A DNA stretch of 64,000 nucleotides, taken from NCBI GenBank assembly GCA_913031625.1, contig CAJWGB010000005.1:1-64000 (forward strand), read 5' to 3'. The notes under the pieces were generated by a model, which was given only the letters and a program-made list of their open reading frames with translations, was not told the DNA's origin and searched no databases. Shown here piece by piece: positions 1 to 7,772 of this stretch. The stretch comes from an uncultured Planctomycetaceae bacterium. Lineage in GTDB: Bacteria; Planctomycetota; Planctomycetia; Planctomycetales; Planctomycetaceae. Position 1 is the first letter of the stretch; the number at the start of each line of letters is the position of its first letter. The position numbers and the translations under genes are program-made.

Positions 1-551
1 TGGATGGCTCACCAGCCGACTGTGTGCGCGTGGGGCTGACAGGACTGAATCACGAGCGGCCGGACTTTGTAATCGCCGGCATCAATCCTGGAGCGAACCT
101 GGGAGTCGACCTGTTCTACTCCGGCACCGCTGCCGCGGCGCGGGAAGCAGCCATCATGGGGGTACCGGCAATTGCTGTCTCTCGATATGTCAGGCCTGAC
201 ATATCGATCAATTGGCAGCAGATTACTCCTCACGTGACGAGTGCCCTTCGAAATCTCACTGCCACGGAACGAACACTTCCTGCGGGCCAGTTCTGGAATC
301 TCAACTTTCCGGCTGTGGCTGAAACGGAGTATCCGAAGGAATTAACGATTGCACCGCAGGGACTGCAGTCACACGAGATTATCTTCTCTCCTGTTGAATC
401 TTCTGACGAAGAGACGCTGCTTGAATACCGAGGCGTCTACAGCAATCGTGGACAGTCCGGAGCATGTGACGTCAGTCACGTCTTCGGTGACCGGATCGTG
501 GCCACACCTGTTGACCTGTGCAACACGGCAAGCCATCACGAGCTCGGATGA
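1..551 (+). CDS. surE: 5'/3'-nucleotidase SurE, 5'-truncated by window edge
   Basis: SurE removes phosphate from nucleoside 5'- and 3'-monophosphates and is a metal-dependent cytosolic housekeeping enzyme. The reading frame is already open at base 3 and encodes DGSPADCVRVGL, which matches the conserved SurE segment GTPADCV; the residues PDFVIAGINPGANLG and the following GTAAAAREAAIMGVPAIAVS are also typical of the family. The N-terminal metal-binding part lies outside the window, so about 183 residues of a protein usually near 250 are visible. The GTG at position 24 is internal, not the start. The C-terminal part ends with a dialogue of family-like residues (VFGDRIVATPVDL) and a TGA at 549-551. 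A short inverted repeat (GGACT-TAC-AGTCC, 559-571) follows the stop. Confidence 0.87.
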   Translation, partial: DGSPADCVRVGLTGLNHERPDFVIAGINPGANLGVDLFYSGTAAAAREAAIMGVPAIAVSRYVRPDISINWQQITPHVTSALRNLTATERTLPAGQFWNLNFPAVAETEYPKELTIAPQGLQSHEIIFSPVESSDEETLLEYRGVYSNRGQSGACDVSHVFGDRIVATPVDLCNTASHHELG

Positions 552-895
552 ACCTGTCGGACTTACAGTCCATCGTGCATTTCCGTTTGGTCAATGTGGC
601 TGTCTCAGGATTCTTCACCCTCCCCTCGGGTGGTGAATCAACAGCACGGGGAAGCCGGTCAGCCATGATGGACTAAGTTATTCCTGGCACCGCGATCCAC
701 GAGCACGACGAAACAAGCCATCCGAAAGCAACGAGCTGGAAGGCTGAATTTTCACGAATCCAGCTACCAGAGAATGCGCTGCGGGCCTCGAAACCCGCTG
801 CGTGAGCAGGGGACTGTTTTACGCCTGAGAGCGGATCCCTCGCTTACACGTCGCGTTACTCCTGAGCCAGGCGCAGAACCTGATTCGAATGCTTT
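552..895. other. Intergenic stretch with inverted repeat copies, no gene
   Basis: No reading frame in this 344-base gap looks like a gene. It begins with a weak hairpin (559-571) just after surE and contains, near its far end, two oppositely oriented copies of a short GC-rich sequence that recurs elsewhere in the window (791-816 and 833-862). The surE gene and the glycosyltransferase gene converge on this gap, so it may simply carry transcript ends. Confidence 0.5.
791..862. repeat. Two inverted copies of a dispersed GCGTGAGC-type repeat
   Basis: Bases 791-816 contain CCCGCTGCGTGAGCAGGGGA. Bases 833-862, read on the minus strand, contain AACGCGACGTGTAAGCGAGG followed by GATCC. The same core (CCCGACGCGTGAGCGAGGGATC) appears at 19743-19767 and a partial copy at 4295-4317. 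All copies are intergenic. Function is unknown; such short intergenic repeats are often mobile-element derivatives or transcript-end elements. Confidence 0.5.
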
Positions 896-1618
896 CTAAG
901 TCACGGAGACTCGGCGCACCCGATGGACGGCCAGTTTAAGGAGCACCCAGACCGCGGAGATACACTCCTTAAAACTGATCTTGGTCTCACCGTGCTGCCG
1001 GTTATCAAACACAATGGGCGACTCTGCAAAGGTGCAGCCAGATCGCCTCAGGCGATACAGCACTTCCTCCTGAAATGCATAACCCATGGAAAGCGTCTGC
1101 TGCCAGTTGATCGCGGCCAGCGATTTAACTGAGTAGCAGCGGTAGCTCCCACTGTTGTCTCGTGTTTCCAGGCCCAACATGAATCGTGCATAGATGTTGA
1201 TCGTACGACTCATCAGATGCCGCAACATGCTCCATCCGTTGATGCTGCCGCCGGACACGTAACGTGAACCAATCGCAACGTCATGAGTTTCTGACAGCTC
1301 TCTCAGTTCGGGAATGTGGCGAGGATTGTGGCTCAGATCGGCGTCCATATTCAGCAGACGCTCGTAACCGTGTTCGATGCCATATCTGAAACCGGCCAGA
1401 GTGGCGGCGCCGAGTCCTTCTTTGGTTTCTCTCAGGAGTAACTGCACGGCAGGATCATTCTCTGAGAGTTCACGGACAACACCCGCCGTACCGTCAGGCG
1501 AGTTATCGTCGATAACGAGGATATCTGCATCCGGCGCCACCTGGCGCAGCTCAGGAATCAGCAGACGAATATTCTGCTGTTCATTGTACGTACAAAGAGT
1601 AATCAGGAGTGGCTTCAT
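896..1618 (-). CDS. Polyprenol-phosphate mannosyltransferase-like GT2 glycosyltransferase
   Basis: This is a GT-A fold family 2 glycosyltransferase of the dolichol/polyprenol-phosphate-mannose synthase type, which transfers a sugar from a nucleotide donor to a lipid phosphate at the cytosolic face of the membrane. With the start at 1618 the protein has 240 residues. The N-terminus shows TLCTYNE (8-13), IDDNSPDGT (36-44) and the metal-binding MDADLSHNP motif (91-99); the family's later residues (GSRYVSGG, GYAFQEEVLYR) follow. There is no C-terminal membrane domain, so it resembles the short bacterial form. An upstream in-frame start at 1645 would add nine residues, but MKPLLITL at 1618 aligns better with the usual N-terminus. 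It lies 72 bases downstream of the methyltransferase gene on the same strand. Confidence 0.85.
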   Translation of the reverse strand: MKPLLITLCTYNEQQNIRLLIPELRQVAPDADILVIDDNSPDGTAGVVRELSENDPAVQLLLRETKEGLGAATLAGFRYGIEHGYERLLNMDADLSHNPRHIPELRELSETHDVAIGSRYVSGGSINGWSMLRHLMSRTINIYARFMLGLETRDNSGSYRCYSVKSLAAINWQQTLSMGYAFQEEVLYRLRRSGCTFAESPIVFDNRQHGETKISFKECISAVWVLLKLAVHRVRRVSVT

Positions 1619-1690
1619 AAGTTTGCCAAAGCCCTGAATCAGCATCGGAAGTCATACGCCAGGACTCACTCAGACATACGAATGGACAGA

Positions 1691-2896
1691 CTATTCCGCT
1701 GAATCGAGCACGCCACATTCTTCAAGGATTCGCTGGAGCCGCAACGGCGGCAGCCCAAGAGAGGACGAAAACGCCGCGCGAGGTGTCCGGTCGTTCGGAC
1801 TGCGAGGTCCGAACGGCTGAGCACCTCTGCGAATGGCCCTGATCAGGACATTGCGAGCCGTGTGTTCGAGGTCGATGAATTCCATCACCGTCGTGTCATA
1901 ACCCACATAGTCGAGTAACTCAGCCCGAACTGCGTCGGTCTGCAGTTCACAAAAGCGTTCGTGCAGAATCCCATGTCCATGAATCGGGCTGTCTGAAGTT
2001 CGAGGCAGAGTGGAAGCCAGTTCGTGGTGGCAGCATGGAACTGCCATGATCACATCCGCATTCCACCGGACGGCTGCCCCGATAGCATCATCCGTTGCTG
2101 TGTCACAGGCATGCAGAGACATCGCAAGATGCACGTGCTCTTCGCGCTGCTGAAAGTCATTGATGGTGCCCTGTGCGAATTCCAGATCTGTCAGCTGCAG
2201 TTCACCGGCCAGTCGGCGACATGTCTCAACAATCTCCGGTCGCTGTTCGATTGCCGTCATGGAGACCTGCCGACCAAGGATCTCTGTCAGATAGTAGTGC
2301 GTAGCAAATGTCAGATAACTCTTGCCGGCCCCGAAATCCATGACGCGAATTGTCTCGTCCTGCGGCAGTCGACCTGCAATGTCATGGATAAACTCAACAT
2401 ACCGATTGATTTGCCGCAGCTTTGCATGACGGCCGGACTTCACATTTCCAGCGGGCGACATCAGTCCTGTGGCAACAAGAAACGGTGCCGGTGTTCCTTC
2501 GGGAATCAGGTGTGACTTAGGCTGATCATGTTCTGCAGGTTTTGAGGCTCGCTTAGAAGACAGCTTTTGCTTTTGGAGCCGGCAGACGCCCTTTTTGTTG
2601 AACCTTGCGGACCACTGTGAATCGCTGGCGTCAATGTGCACGTGACGGAATACTGCGCCGGCCAGGGACTGCATCCGCTCGAGGGCTGCCGCTGGCTCAA
2701 GGTTCTCGTGAAACTCCTGCCTGCCTCGCCGTTCAGTCTGCTGATACTTCAGCCCCTCCTTGAGTGCAACGGGGCGCAGATCCACGCGACGCACGTCTGC
2801 CTGCCGCGCGGCTGGTTTGCTGAACACAGCATGGACAAGTCGCTCCTCCTGAACGAGGCCGGCAATGAGTTCGTTCAGTTCAGTCGACTCTGACAT
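1691..2896 (-). CDS. Class I SAM-dependent methyltransferase (Methyltransf_32-like)
   Basis: A 401-residue protein with a C-terminal Rossmann-type methyltransferase domain. The SAM-binding motif I is MDFGAGKSYLTFA (residues 186-198), followed by an acidic residue in TAIEQRPEIV and a late motif AVPCCHHEL (about 275-283). The DFGAGKSYL and CCHHEL pair is typical of the PF13679-like group related to tRNA methyltransferase TRM13 and GSTCD, which suggests an RNA substrate, but the substrate cannot be read from the sequence. The first 130 residues are divergent and basic, possibly a substrate-recognition region. It may be transcribed with the downstream glycosyltransferase gene. It diverges from the small gene starting at 3023. 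Confidence 0.75.
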   Translation of the reverse strand: MSESTELNELIAGLVQEERLVHAVFSKPAARQADVRRVDLRPVALKEGLKYQQTERRGRQEFHENLEPAAALERMQSLAGAVFRHVHIDASDSQWSARFNKKGVCRLQKQKLSSKRASKPAEHDQPKSHLIPEGTPAPFLVATGLMSPAGNVKSGRHAKLRQINRYVEFIHDIAGRLPQDETIRVMDFGAGKSYLTFATHYYLTEILGRQVSMTAIEQRPEIVETCRRLAGELQLTDLEFAQGTINDFQQREEHVHLAMSLHACDTATDDAIGAAVRWNADVIMAVPCCHHELASTLPRTSDSPIHGHGILHERFCELQTDAVRAELLDYVGYDTTVMEFIDLEHTARNVLIRAIRRGAQPFGPRSPNDRTPRAAFSSSLGLPPLRLQRILEECGVLDSAE

Positions 2897-3022
2897 GATT
2901 CACGCAATGGTATTGTGGTCGCAATTGTCTGACTTCAGGTTAAACTTCCGCTTGAACGGCGTGTGTCCCGCGACGAATGCAGCTGTTACTTTTTTCGAAA
3001 CACAAACGACAAGGCCATTGAA

Positions 3023-3198
<176 letters not shown>

Positions 3199-3202
<4 letters not shown>

Positions 3203-3681
3203 CGGATCTCGTGTCTGACTCGCAGGCAGGTCCTCCTGAGTATCCGCCCACCGTCATGGTGGTTCACCCCAAAGAGCGTCGCAGCAAATGTACGGTGGAG
3301 CCACTGCGAGGACGCACGGATTTTGAATTCGTTCGATTTCCGGACCCGGTTCCTCGATCGCTGGAAGGATATGTGCGGCTGGGAATTGGGGGCCCCGTCC
3401 TCACCAGGGAAGATGCTTCCGCAGGTCTGCTTGTTCTCGACGGCACATGGAAGCTGGCTGCCAAAATGGAACCGGACTACGCGCATCTGCCCATCCGAAG
3501 TCTTCCTCAGCTCAGGACAGCCTACCCTCGTACTTCCAAGGTCTTTGAGGATCCATCTGCGGGTCTGGCAACTGTGGAAGCAGTCTACGCAGCACTTCTG
3601 TTGATGGGACGCCCCATCGAGGGAATCCTCGATAATTACTACTGGCGCGAAGAGTTCCTGCAGCTGAACGAGTGGCAGTAG
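3199..3681 (+). CDS. DTW/Tsr3-like aminocarboxypropyltransferase family protein
   Basis: The 160-residue product resembles the SPOUT-fold DTW/Tsr3 family, whose members transfer the 3-amino-3-carboxypropyl group of SAM to uridines in tRNA or rRNA. The signs are an N-terminal [14 protein letters not shown] segment, [14 protein letters not shown] (centre of the protein, matching the family's LDGTW/LDCSW motif), a later LRTAYPR and [16 protein letters not shown] near the C-terminus, matching the family's TxEA helix. The classical SNT triplet of DTW proteins is absent, so it may be nearer to the Tsr3 side or a separate planctomycete branch. Start is fixed by the ATGA overlap with the preceding coiled-coil gene. 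The exact RNA target is unknown. Confidence 0.65.
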
Positions 3682-3715
3682 CCGGGCGACGAAGCCGTCG
3701 GACTCACTGTCGTCG

Positions 3716-3958
3716 TTAAACGGACCCCTGAGGCATTATGAACTGCTCTGAATCCGAGAGGACCGACCGAGCGGGTCTCAGGACAGGCTCAACCTCACCT
3801 TCAACCTTACCTTCAACCGCGTGGTCCCGACCAAGATCCTGAATCAACTGCACCAGTTCGTCTTCAAAGGACTGCAGTCCGCCAATCAGTTCACTCATCC
3901 ACTTACAGATGGAACCTTCGCCAACCGCCCCCACAACACGAATGTATCCGACTCGCAT
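3716..3958 (-). CDS. Doubtful small hypothetical protein
   Basis: A possible 80-residue product beginning MRVGYIRVVGAVGEGSICKW, acidic, with a short internal repeat (EGKVEGEVEPV). No family is recognised. It would follow the gene at 3989-4264 with a 30-base gap on the same strand, which slightly supports it. A GTG three codons upstream (3967) is an alternative start. It may be non-coding. Confidence 0.35.
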   Translation of the reverse strand: MRVGYIRVVGAVGEGSICKWMSELIGGLQSFEDELVQLIQDLGRDHAVEGKVEGEVEPVLRPARSVLSDSEQFIMPQGSV

Positions 3959-3988
3959 TCCTTCCACGATAAGTGGGATTTCTGACTT

Positions 3989-4264
3989 CTACTCTTCGTG
4001 AGCCTCTGTCTTATTTCGTCGTTTCCAGCTGGCATGATACTCCTCGCCGATGCGAGGGAGATTGACGCCGAACTCAACCCTATCCATTTCAAATCGCTCA
4101 GCGAAAGCAACCAGCATTTCCCACAGCGACTGCCAGTTCTGATCTCCGTACAGCCGCACCTTTTCATCATGCAAAACAGCCGTGAATGTTGTTTTTCTGC
4201 AACACTCACCGTGCAATATCCGGCCACCCTCGCAAGCGGGCGATGAAAGCCGGTAGCTCGACAT
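3989..4264 (-). CDS. Hypothetical protein
   Basis: A 91-residue open frame starting MSSYRLSSPACEGG. It contains a plausible amphipathic stretch (LWEMLVAFAERFEMDRVEFG) and ends with a charged tail. The open frame extends further upstream to 4495, but that extension is arginine- and serine-rich in the manner of a non-coding frame, so the ATG at 4264 is chosen. No family is recognised and no membrane or signal segment is present. Confidence 0.42.
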   Translation of the reverse strand: MSSYRLSSPACEGGRILHGECCRKTTFTAVLHDEKVRLYGDQNWQSLWEMLVAFAERFEMDRVEFGVNLPRIGEEYHASWKRRNKTEAHEE

Positions 4265-4866
4265 AAGTCGTTTGGCATCCGTGCCTATTGTGAGCCGAGA
4301 CGCGTGAGCGTCCGGGCAGAGCACAGTCTGGTCGCTCCTTGATGCCCGAAGCCCTGGCCTTCGGCTATCTGGTGACACCGCTGGAGGACTCAGTCCGATC
4401 GCCGGAATCGACAAGGCCTTCCTGCGGGAATGGCTGAGAAAGATGGAAACCGATGGTGACAGCTTGATAGCCGCGCGAGCCGCCCAGCTAGGCACACTTA
4501 CGAGTTGGCTGCCGGATTGTTCAATTCAACTCGGAAAGTGGCTCGGCCGGAGTGCTTGCACACTTCCGCTAATACGAGGCACTTCCTGCAGCAGCGAGGG
4601 ACAACGTTGCACGTGCGAACAGATCGCTCGCACTTCGGGTTTCGATTCAGGCAGACGCCAAACTTAAATTGAATGCACTCTCACAAGGGTGCAACGAGGC
4701 ATAGACGGTACGTTGCCCCTCTGGCCACAGTTCGTCGGACCCATGGCTCGCGGAGGGACGAGAGCTTATTTCAGTGAGTCCCGGCAGAACCCTCAGTTCC
4801 GGAAGTGGTTTCTGCATTCTCGTTCATCGAACAGATAGCTGGCCTGATGCGCGCTCTCAGGTTGGG
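4265..4866. other. 602-base gap without a recognisable gene
   Basis: Several open frames cross this gap, but none has the composition or a domain of a real protein. It holds one partial copy of the dispersed GCGTGAGC repeat (4295-4317, CCGAGACGCGTGAGCGTCC). The size of the gap in an otherwise gene-filled region suggests a decayed gene or a regulatory region; I see nothing that decides between these. Confidence 0.4.
4295..4317 (+). repeat. Partial copy of dispersed GCGTGAGC repeat
   Basis: CCGAGACGCGTGAGCGTCCG shares the GACGCGTGAGCG core with the copy at 19743-19767 and the GCGTGAGC core with the copy at 791-816. It is intergenic like the others. Confidence 0.45.
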
Positions 4867-5862
4867 TCACAACTCTGAAGCAACCAGAGACGCCAGCACC
4901 TTCCGCGTTCCCTCAAAAGGGCGGCGTCCATGCATGGCGACGTAATTGTCTACCAGAGCGACATCGGTGGTTTGCCACGGTAGATCAAATGTGATCTCTT
5001 CCGCCATCTCTATGACAGTAGAGATTGTTGCCGGGTCCAGAGTACGCCCATCTCCGAAGGTAATGGACCCGGCAGGGTCATTTCGTGAGTCCTTCCAGCC
5101 ATGAAAAGCGGCAATGAGTTGATTGAAGAACGTGCGACGTCCGTCAGCAAGGACTCGAACAGCCTGCAGCACCGGTGTCGTGACCTTCAGGCATTCATTG
5201 GGTAGCCACTCCCACGTATACCCCAACCCTGTCATCGTCTGTTCCGCATCATATGGGGTGTCTGCAGTCCACGTGCTGCGCCAGGATCGCCCCATCCCGG
5301 ATCGGGGGTCGTCGTCACCCGGCATTGTGTGAGAATACTTCAACCCGAGTGACTCACAATCTGAAGCGAATTCAGGCAGCTCCCGTCGCATGCGGGCAAA
5401 TAATACGTCGCTTCGACACAGCGGAGTGGCACCGCCCGATTCAGCGGCCTGTTCACAGAAGAAGAACAGCATGGAAGGATAGATCGGTGTTTGCGCCATC
5501 TCGTGGTGCAAACATATGTTTACATCCGAGGGAGCTTCATTAGCCGTAAACACTCTGTCAGTCCGGTTGGTCCGTACAGCATTCGACAGCGAGTCCTCGT
5601 ATCGAAAATTCGGCAGATCAAACGCACGAATAAACTGATCGAAGTCTGCGTCTGAATGAACGGGAAAACCGCGAAACAGAACAGCGCCATGAAGTGACGC
5701 GTCATTGACCAGTGAGTCACGGTGTGACTGAATCCACTCTCGAGTGTCCTCGATGGAACAGGACTCAGAGTGATTCAGCAGGACGAGTGGGAAAACAGAC
5801 GAGTCGTCATCCGTCCGCTGCCCTGGAAGTGAAAGAGACTCGACGGTAATGCTTTGATTCAT
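4867..5862 (-). CDS. TauD/TfdA-family Fe(II)/2-oxoglutarate dioxygenase
   Basis: A 331-residue member of the TauD/TfdA/SyrP-like dioxygenases, which use Fe(II), O2 and 2-oxoglutarate to hydroxylate small substrates. The proximal iron ligands are in ICLHHEMAQ (HxE/D-type motif), the segment SGGATPLCRSD matches the conserved GGxT turn, and the distal histidine with the 2-oxoglutarate-binding arginine lies in NYVAMHGRRPFEGTRKVLASL near the C-terminus. All expected ligands are therefore present. The ATG at 5862 is preferred to the TTG at 5880. No partner gene indicates the substrate. Related proteins include clavaminate-synthase-like and taurine dioxygenases. Confidence 0.82.
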   Translation of the reverse strand: MNQSITVESLSLPGQRTDDDSSVFPLVLLNHSESCSIEDTREWIQSHRDSLVNDASLHGAVLFRGFPVHSDADFDQFIRAFDLPNFRYEDSLSNAVRTNRTDRVFTANEAPSDVNICLHHEMAQTPIYPSMLFFFCEQAAESGGATPLCRSDVLFARMRRELPEFASDCESLGLKYSHTMPGDDDPRSGMGRSWRSTWTADTPYDAEQTMTGLGYTWEWLPNECLKVTTPVLQAVRVLADGRRTFFNQLIAAFHGWKDSRNDPAGSITFGDGRTLDPATISTVIEMAEEITFDLPWQTTDVALVDNYVAMHGRRPFEGTRKVLASLVASEL

Positions 5863-5977
5863 CGGTGGGGCCACAGACAACGGACAGAATGTGCGTCAGA
5901 TGCCATTGTGAACAACAATGCTGCGCCCGCATAGTAAGACGAGCCAATTGAATTGCCGCGTTGTGTGTGGGGGGGGG

Positions 5978-7207
5978 TTAGTTGCCGATCGCTTCATCCG
6001 GCAACATGTGGCCCATCTTTTCCTTCTTGGCAGCCATATAACTGGTTCGGCACTCGTGTGGAGGAGCAACAATTGGAACCTGCTCTACCAGTTCCAGATC
6101 CCATGCGTTGTAGACAAAGTCTTCCGTCTTCTTGGGATTGTTGGTCAGCAGCCGAACGCGTTGCAGTCCCAGATCCTTGAGGATCTGTAAACCCACCATG
6201 TAGTCTCGCATGTCCGCTTTGAAACCCAGTTTGTGATTGGCTTCGACCGTATCCAGCCCTTCGTCCTGGAGACGATAGGCCTGCAGTTTGGCCAGCAAAC
6301 CGATCCCGCGTCCCTCCTGCGGAAGATAAACGACAGCTCCCGCACCTTCTTCATGAATCATCTGCATGGCCATATGCAGTTGGTCGCCACAATCGCACCT
6401 TAGTGAATCAAGGACGTCACCGGTAAAACAGGATGAGTGCATGCGAACAAGTGGCGCGTCCACTTTTGACAGATCTCCCCAGACGATCGCGAGTGGCTCC
6501 TGAGATTCATGAGCAACCTGGTATCCGATCATCTGAGGCGTCCCAAATCGCTGTGTCGGGATGCTCACCTCGACTGCTCGCTTCACCAACTGCTCACGCA
6601 TGCGGCGATACTTAATCAGCGCTTCAATCGAGAGGATCGGAATGTCGTATTGAGTGCTGATCTCTTCCAGTTCAGCAAGGTCAGCCATTCCGTGTCCATA
6701 CTGACTGCAGATTTCGATCAGTGTGCCAACCGGTCGGAGCCCCGCCAGTCGCATCAGATCGACAGCCGCCTCTGTGTGCCCCGCGCGACGCAGGACACCA
6801 CCGTCCATCGCCATCAACGGAGCCATGTGCCCGGGGCGAACAAAATTACTGGCAGTCGCTGAGGGGTTTGCAAGTTCGCGAACGGTGATCGCTCGGTTTT
6901 CGGCGCTGACACCCGTTCCGGCACGCTCGTGATCCACCATCGTCAGGAACGCTGTCTTGTGGGGCGCTGTATTGGAACTGTCGTCGATGACGGGGTTCAG
7001 GTTGAGTCGCTTAGCTTCTTCGGCGGACATTGGCACGCACATGGTGCCGCGGCCGATCTTCAGCATGAAGTCGACCTGTTCCGAAGTGATGGACTGAGCA
7101 GCACAGATGAAATCTCCCTCATTCTCACGGTCCGCATCGTCGACCACGATAATCATCTCACCAGCGCTGAGTGCCTGTATGGCTCGTTCTACGTCCGAAA
7201 ATGACAT
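5978..7207 (-). CDS. ribBA: Bifunctional DHBP synthase / GTP cyclohydrolase II (RibBA)
   Basis: RibBA makes the two precursors of riboflavin: 3,4-dihydroxy-2-butanone 4-phosphate from ribulose 5-phosphate (N-terminal domain, about 1-205) and the pyrimidine precursor from GTP (C-terminal domain, about 208-400). Visible motifs are DDADRENEGD (23-32) and RPGHMAPL (124-131) in the first domain and the zinc cysteines 260, 271 and 273 in SSCFTGD/RCDCGDQLH, plus LPQEGRGIGL (295-304) in the second. The open frame extends upstream to 7372, but the ATG at 7207 gives the normal 409-residue protein and has a CAGGA ribosome-binding element upstream. A run of nine G (5969-5977) directly follows the stop. 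No FMN riboswitch was found in front of it. Confidence 0.95.
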   Translation of the reverse strand: MSFSDVERAIQALSAGEMIIVVDDADRENEGDFICAAQSITSEQVDFMLKIGRGTMCVPMSAEEAKRLNLNPVIDDSSNTAPHKTAFLTMVDHERAGTGVSAENRAITVRELANPSATASNFVRPGHMAPLMAMDGGVLRRAGHTEAAVDLMRLAGLRPVGTLIEICSQYGHGMADLAELEEISTQYDIPILSIEALIKYRRMREQLVKRAVEVSIPTQRFGTPQMIGYQVAHESQEPLAIVWGDLSKVDAPLVRMHSSCFTGDVLDSLRCDCGDQLHMAMQMIHEEGAGAVVYLPQEGRGIGLLAKLQAYRLQDEGLDTVEANHKLGFKADMRDYMVGLQILKDLGLQRVRLLTNNPKKTEDFVYNAWDLELVEQVPIVAPPHECRTSYMAAKKEKMGHMLPDEAIGN

Positions 7208-7340
7208 TACAGAATCCTGAAGAGTAACCTTGCCGAAATAACATCTTCGGCCGCCCTTCCATTCTAGGCACGCCCCTCGGCGCAACAACGTTTGGTTCGA
7301 TGAACGACCGAACAATATCGAAAACCGCACATAATCCCGC

Positions 7341-7514
7341 ATGACCCGCAGGGTCGCCTTCGGTTTCGGCACCGTGGTTCACGCTGAAGCACCTGCATCA
7401 GCCGTGCAGGCATTTCAGCTGAGTGCAGATGTCATCGTTTACTACGACCCGGCAGATCCATCCAGTGCAGTGCTGATGACGGGCTCCCATTTCTTCCGAT
7501 GCGATCGCTGCTGA
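7341..7514 (+). pseudogene. DUF3592 gene remnant
   Basis: A 57-codon open frame from ATG 7341 to TGA 7512-7514. It encodes VVHAEAPASAVQAFQLSADV followed by IVYYDPADPSSAVLMTG, which is the C-terminal signature of DUF3592 membrane proteins (a VxYDPxDPSxAVL motif). The usual N-terminal membrane helix and the first half of the domain are missing, with an in-frame stop at 7332-7334, so this is either a decayed copy or a very short derivative. A full-length DUF3592 protein lies at 41997-42794. Confidence 0.6.
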
Positions 7515-7772
7515 TCGCCCGGACATTATTCGAGCGGCTGGACAACCACTTGATCCGAGCGGCGCCATAGCTGGAGGCTCAATGGTTCACGCGGCGATTT
7601 GTCCCACCTGTGAGATGAGATTGACTCCGATTTGATTTGGGAATTCCCGTGTCTAACATGTCTGAACAGGCTCCGAATCCGGCGGTTGCACTGGCAACTC
7701 CTGTCGGTTCGAGCCAGAGCACGCCTGCAAATCTCAGGTTCCCGCATCCTCCTGCTACAGGTCAATCCTTCC

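Noticed and set aside
870..900. T-loop-like GATTCGAATGC suggesting a tRNA.
   Set aside because: No pairing arms or anticodon arm fit around it.
4443..4667. Open frame in the 602-base gap.
   Set aside because: It has no family features and is Cys/Arg/Ser-rich.
5969..5977. Run of nine G after the ribBA stop.
   Set aside because: It lies outside the coding region; phase variation of the gene is unlikely and length error is possible.
7208..7340. Possible FMN riboswitch upstream of ribBA.
   Set aside because: The conserved RFN sequence elements are absent.
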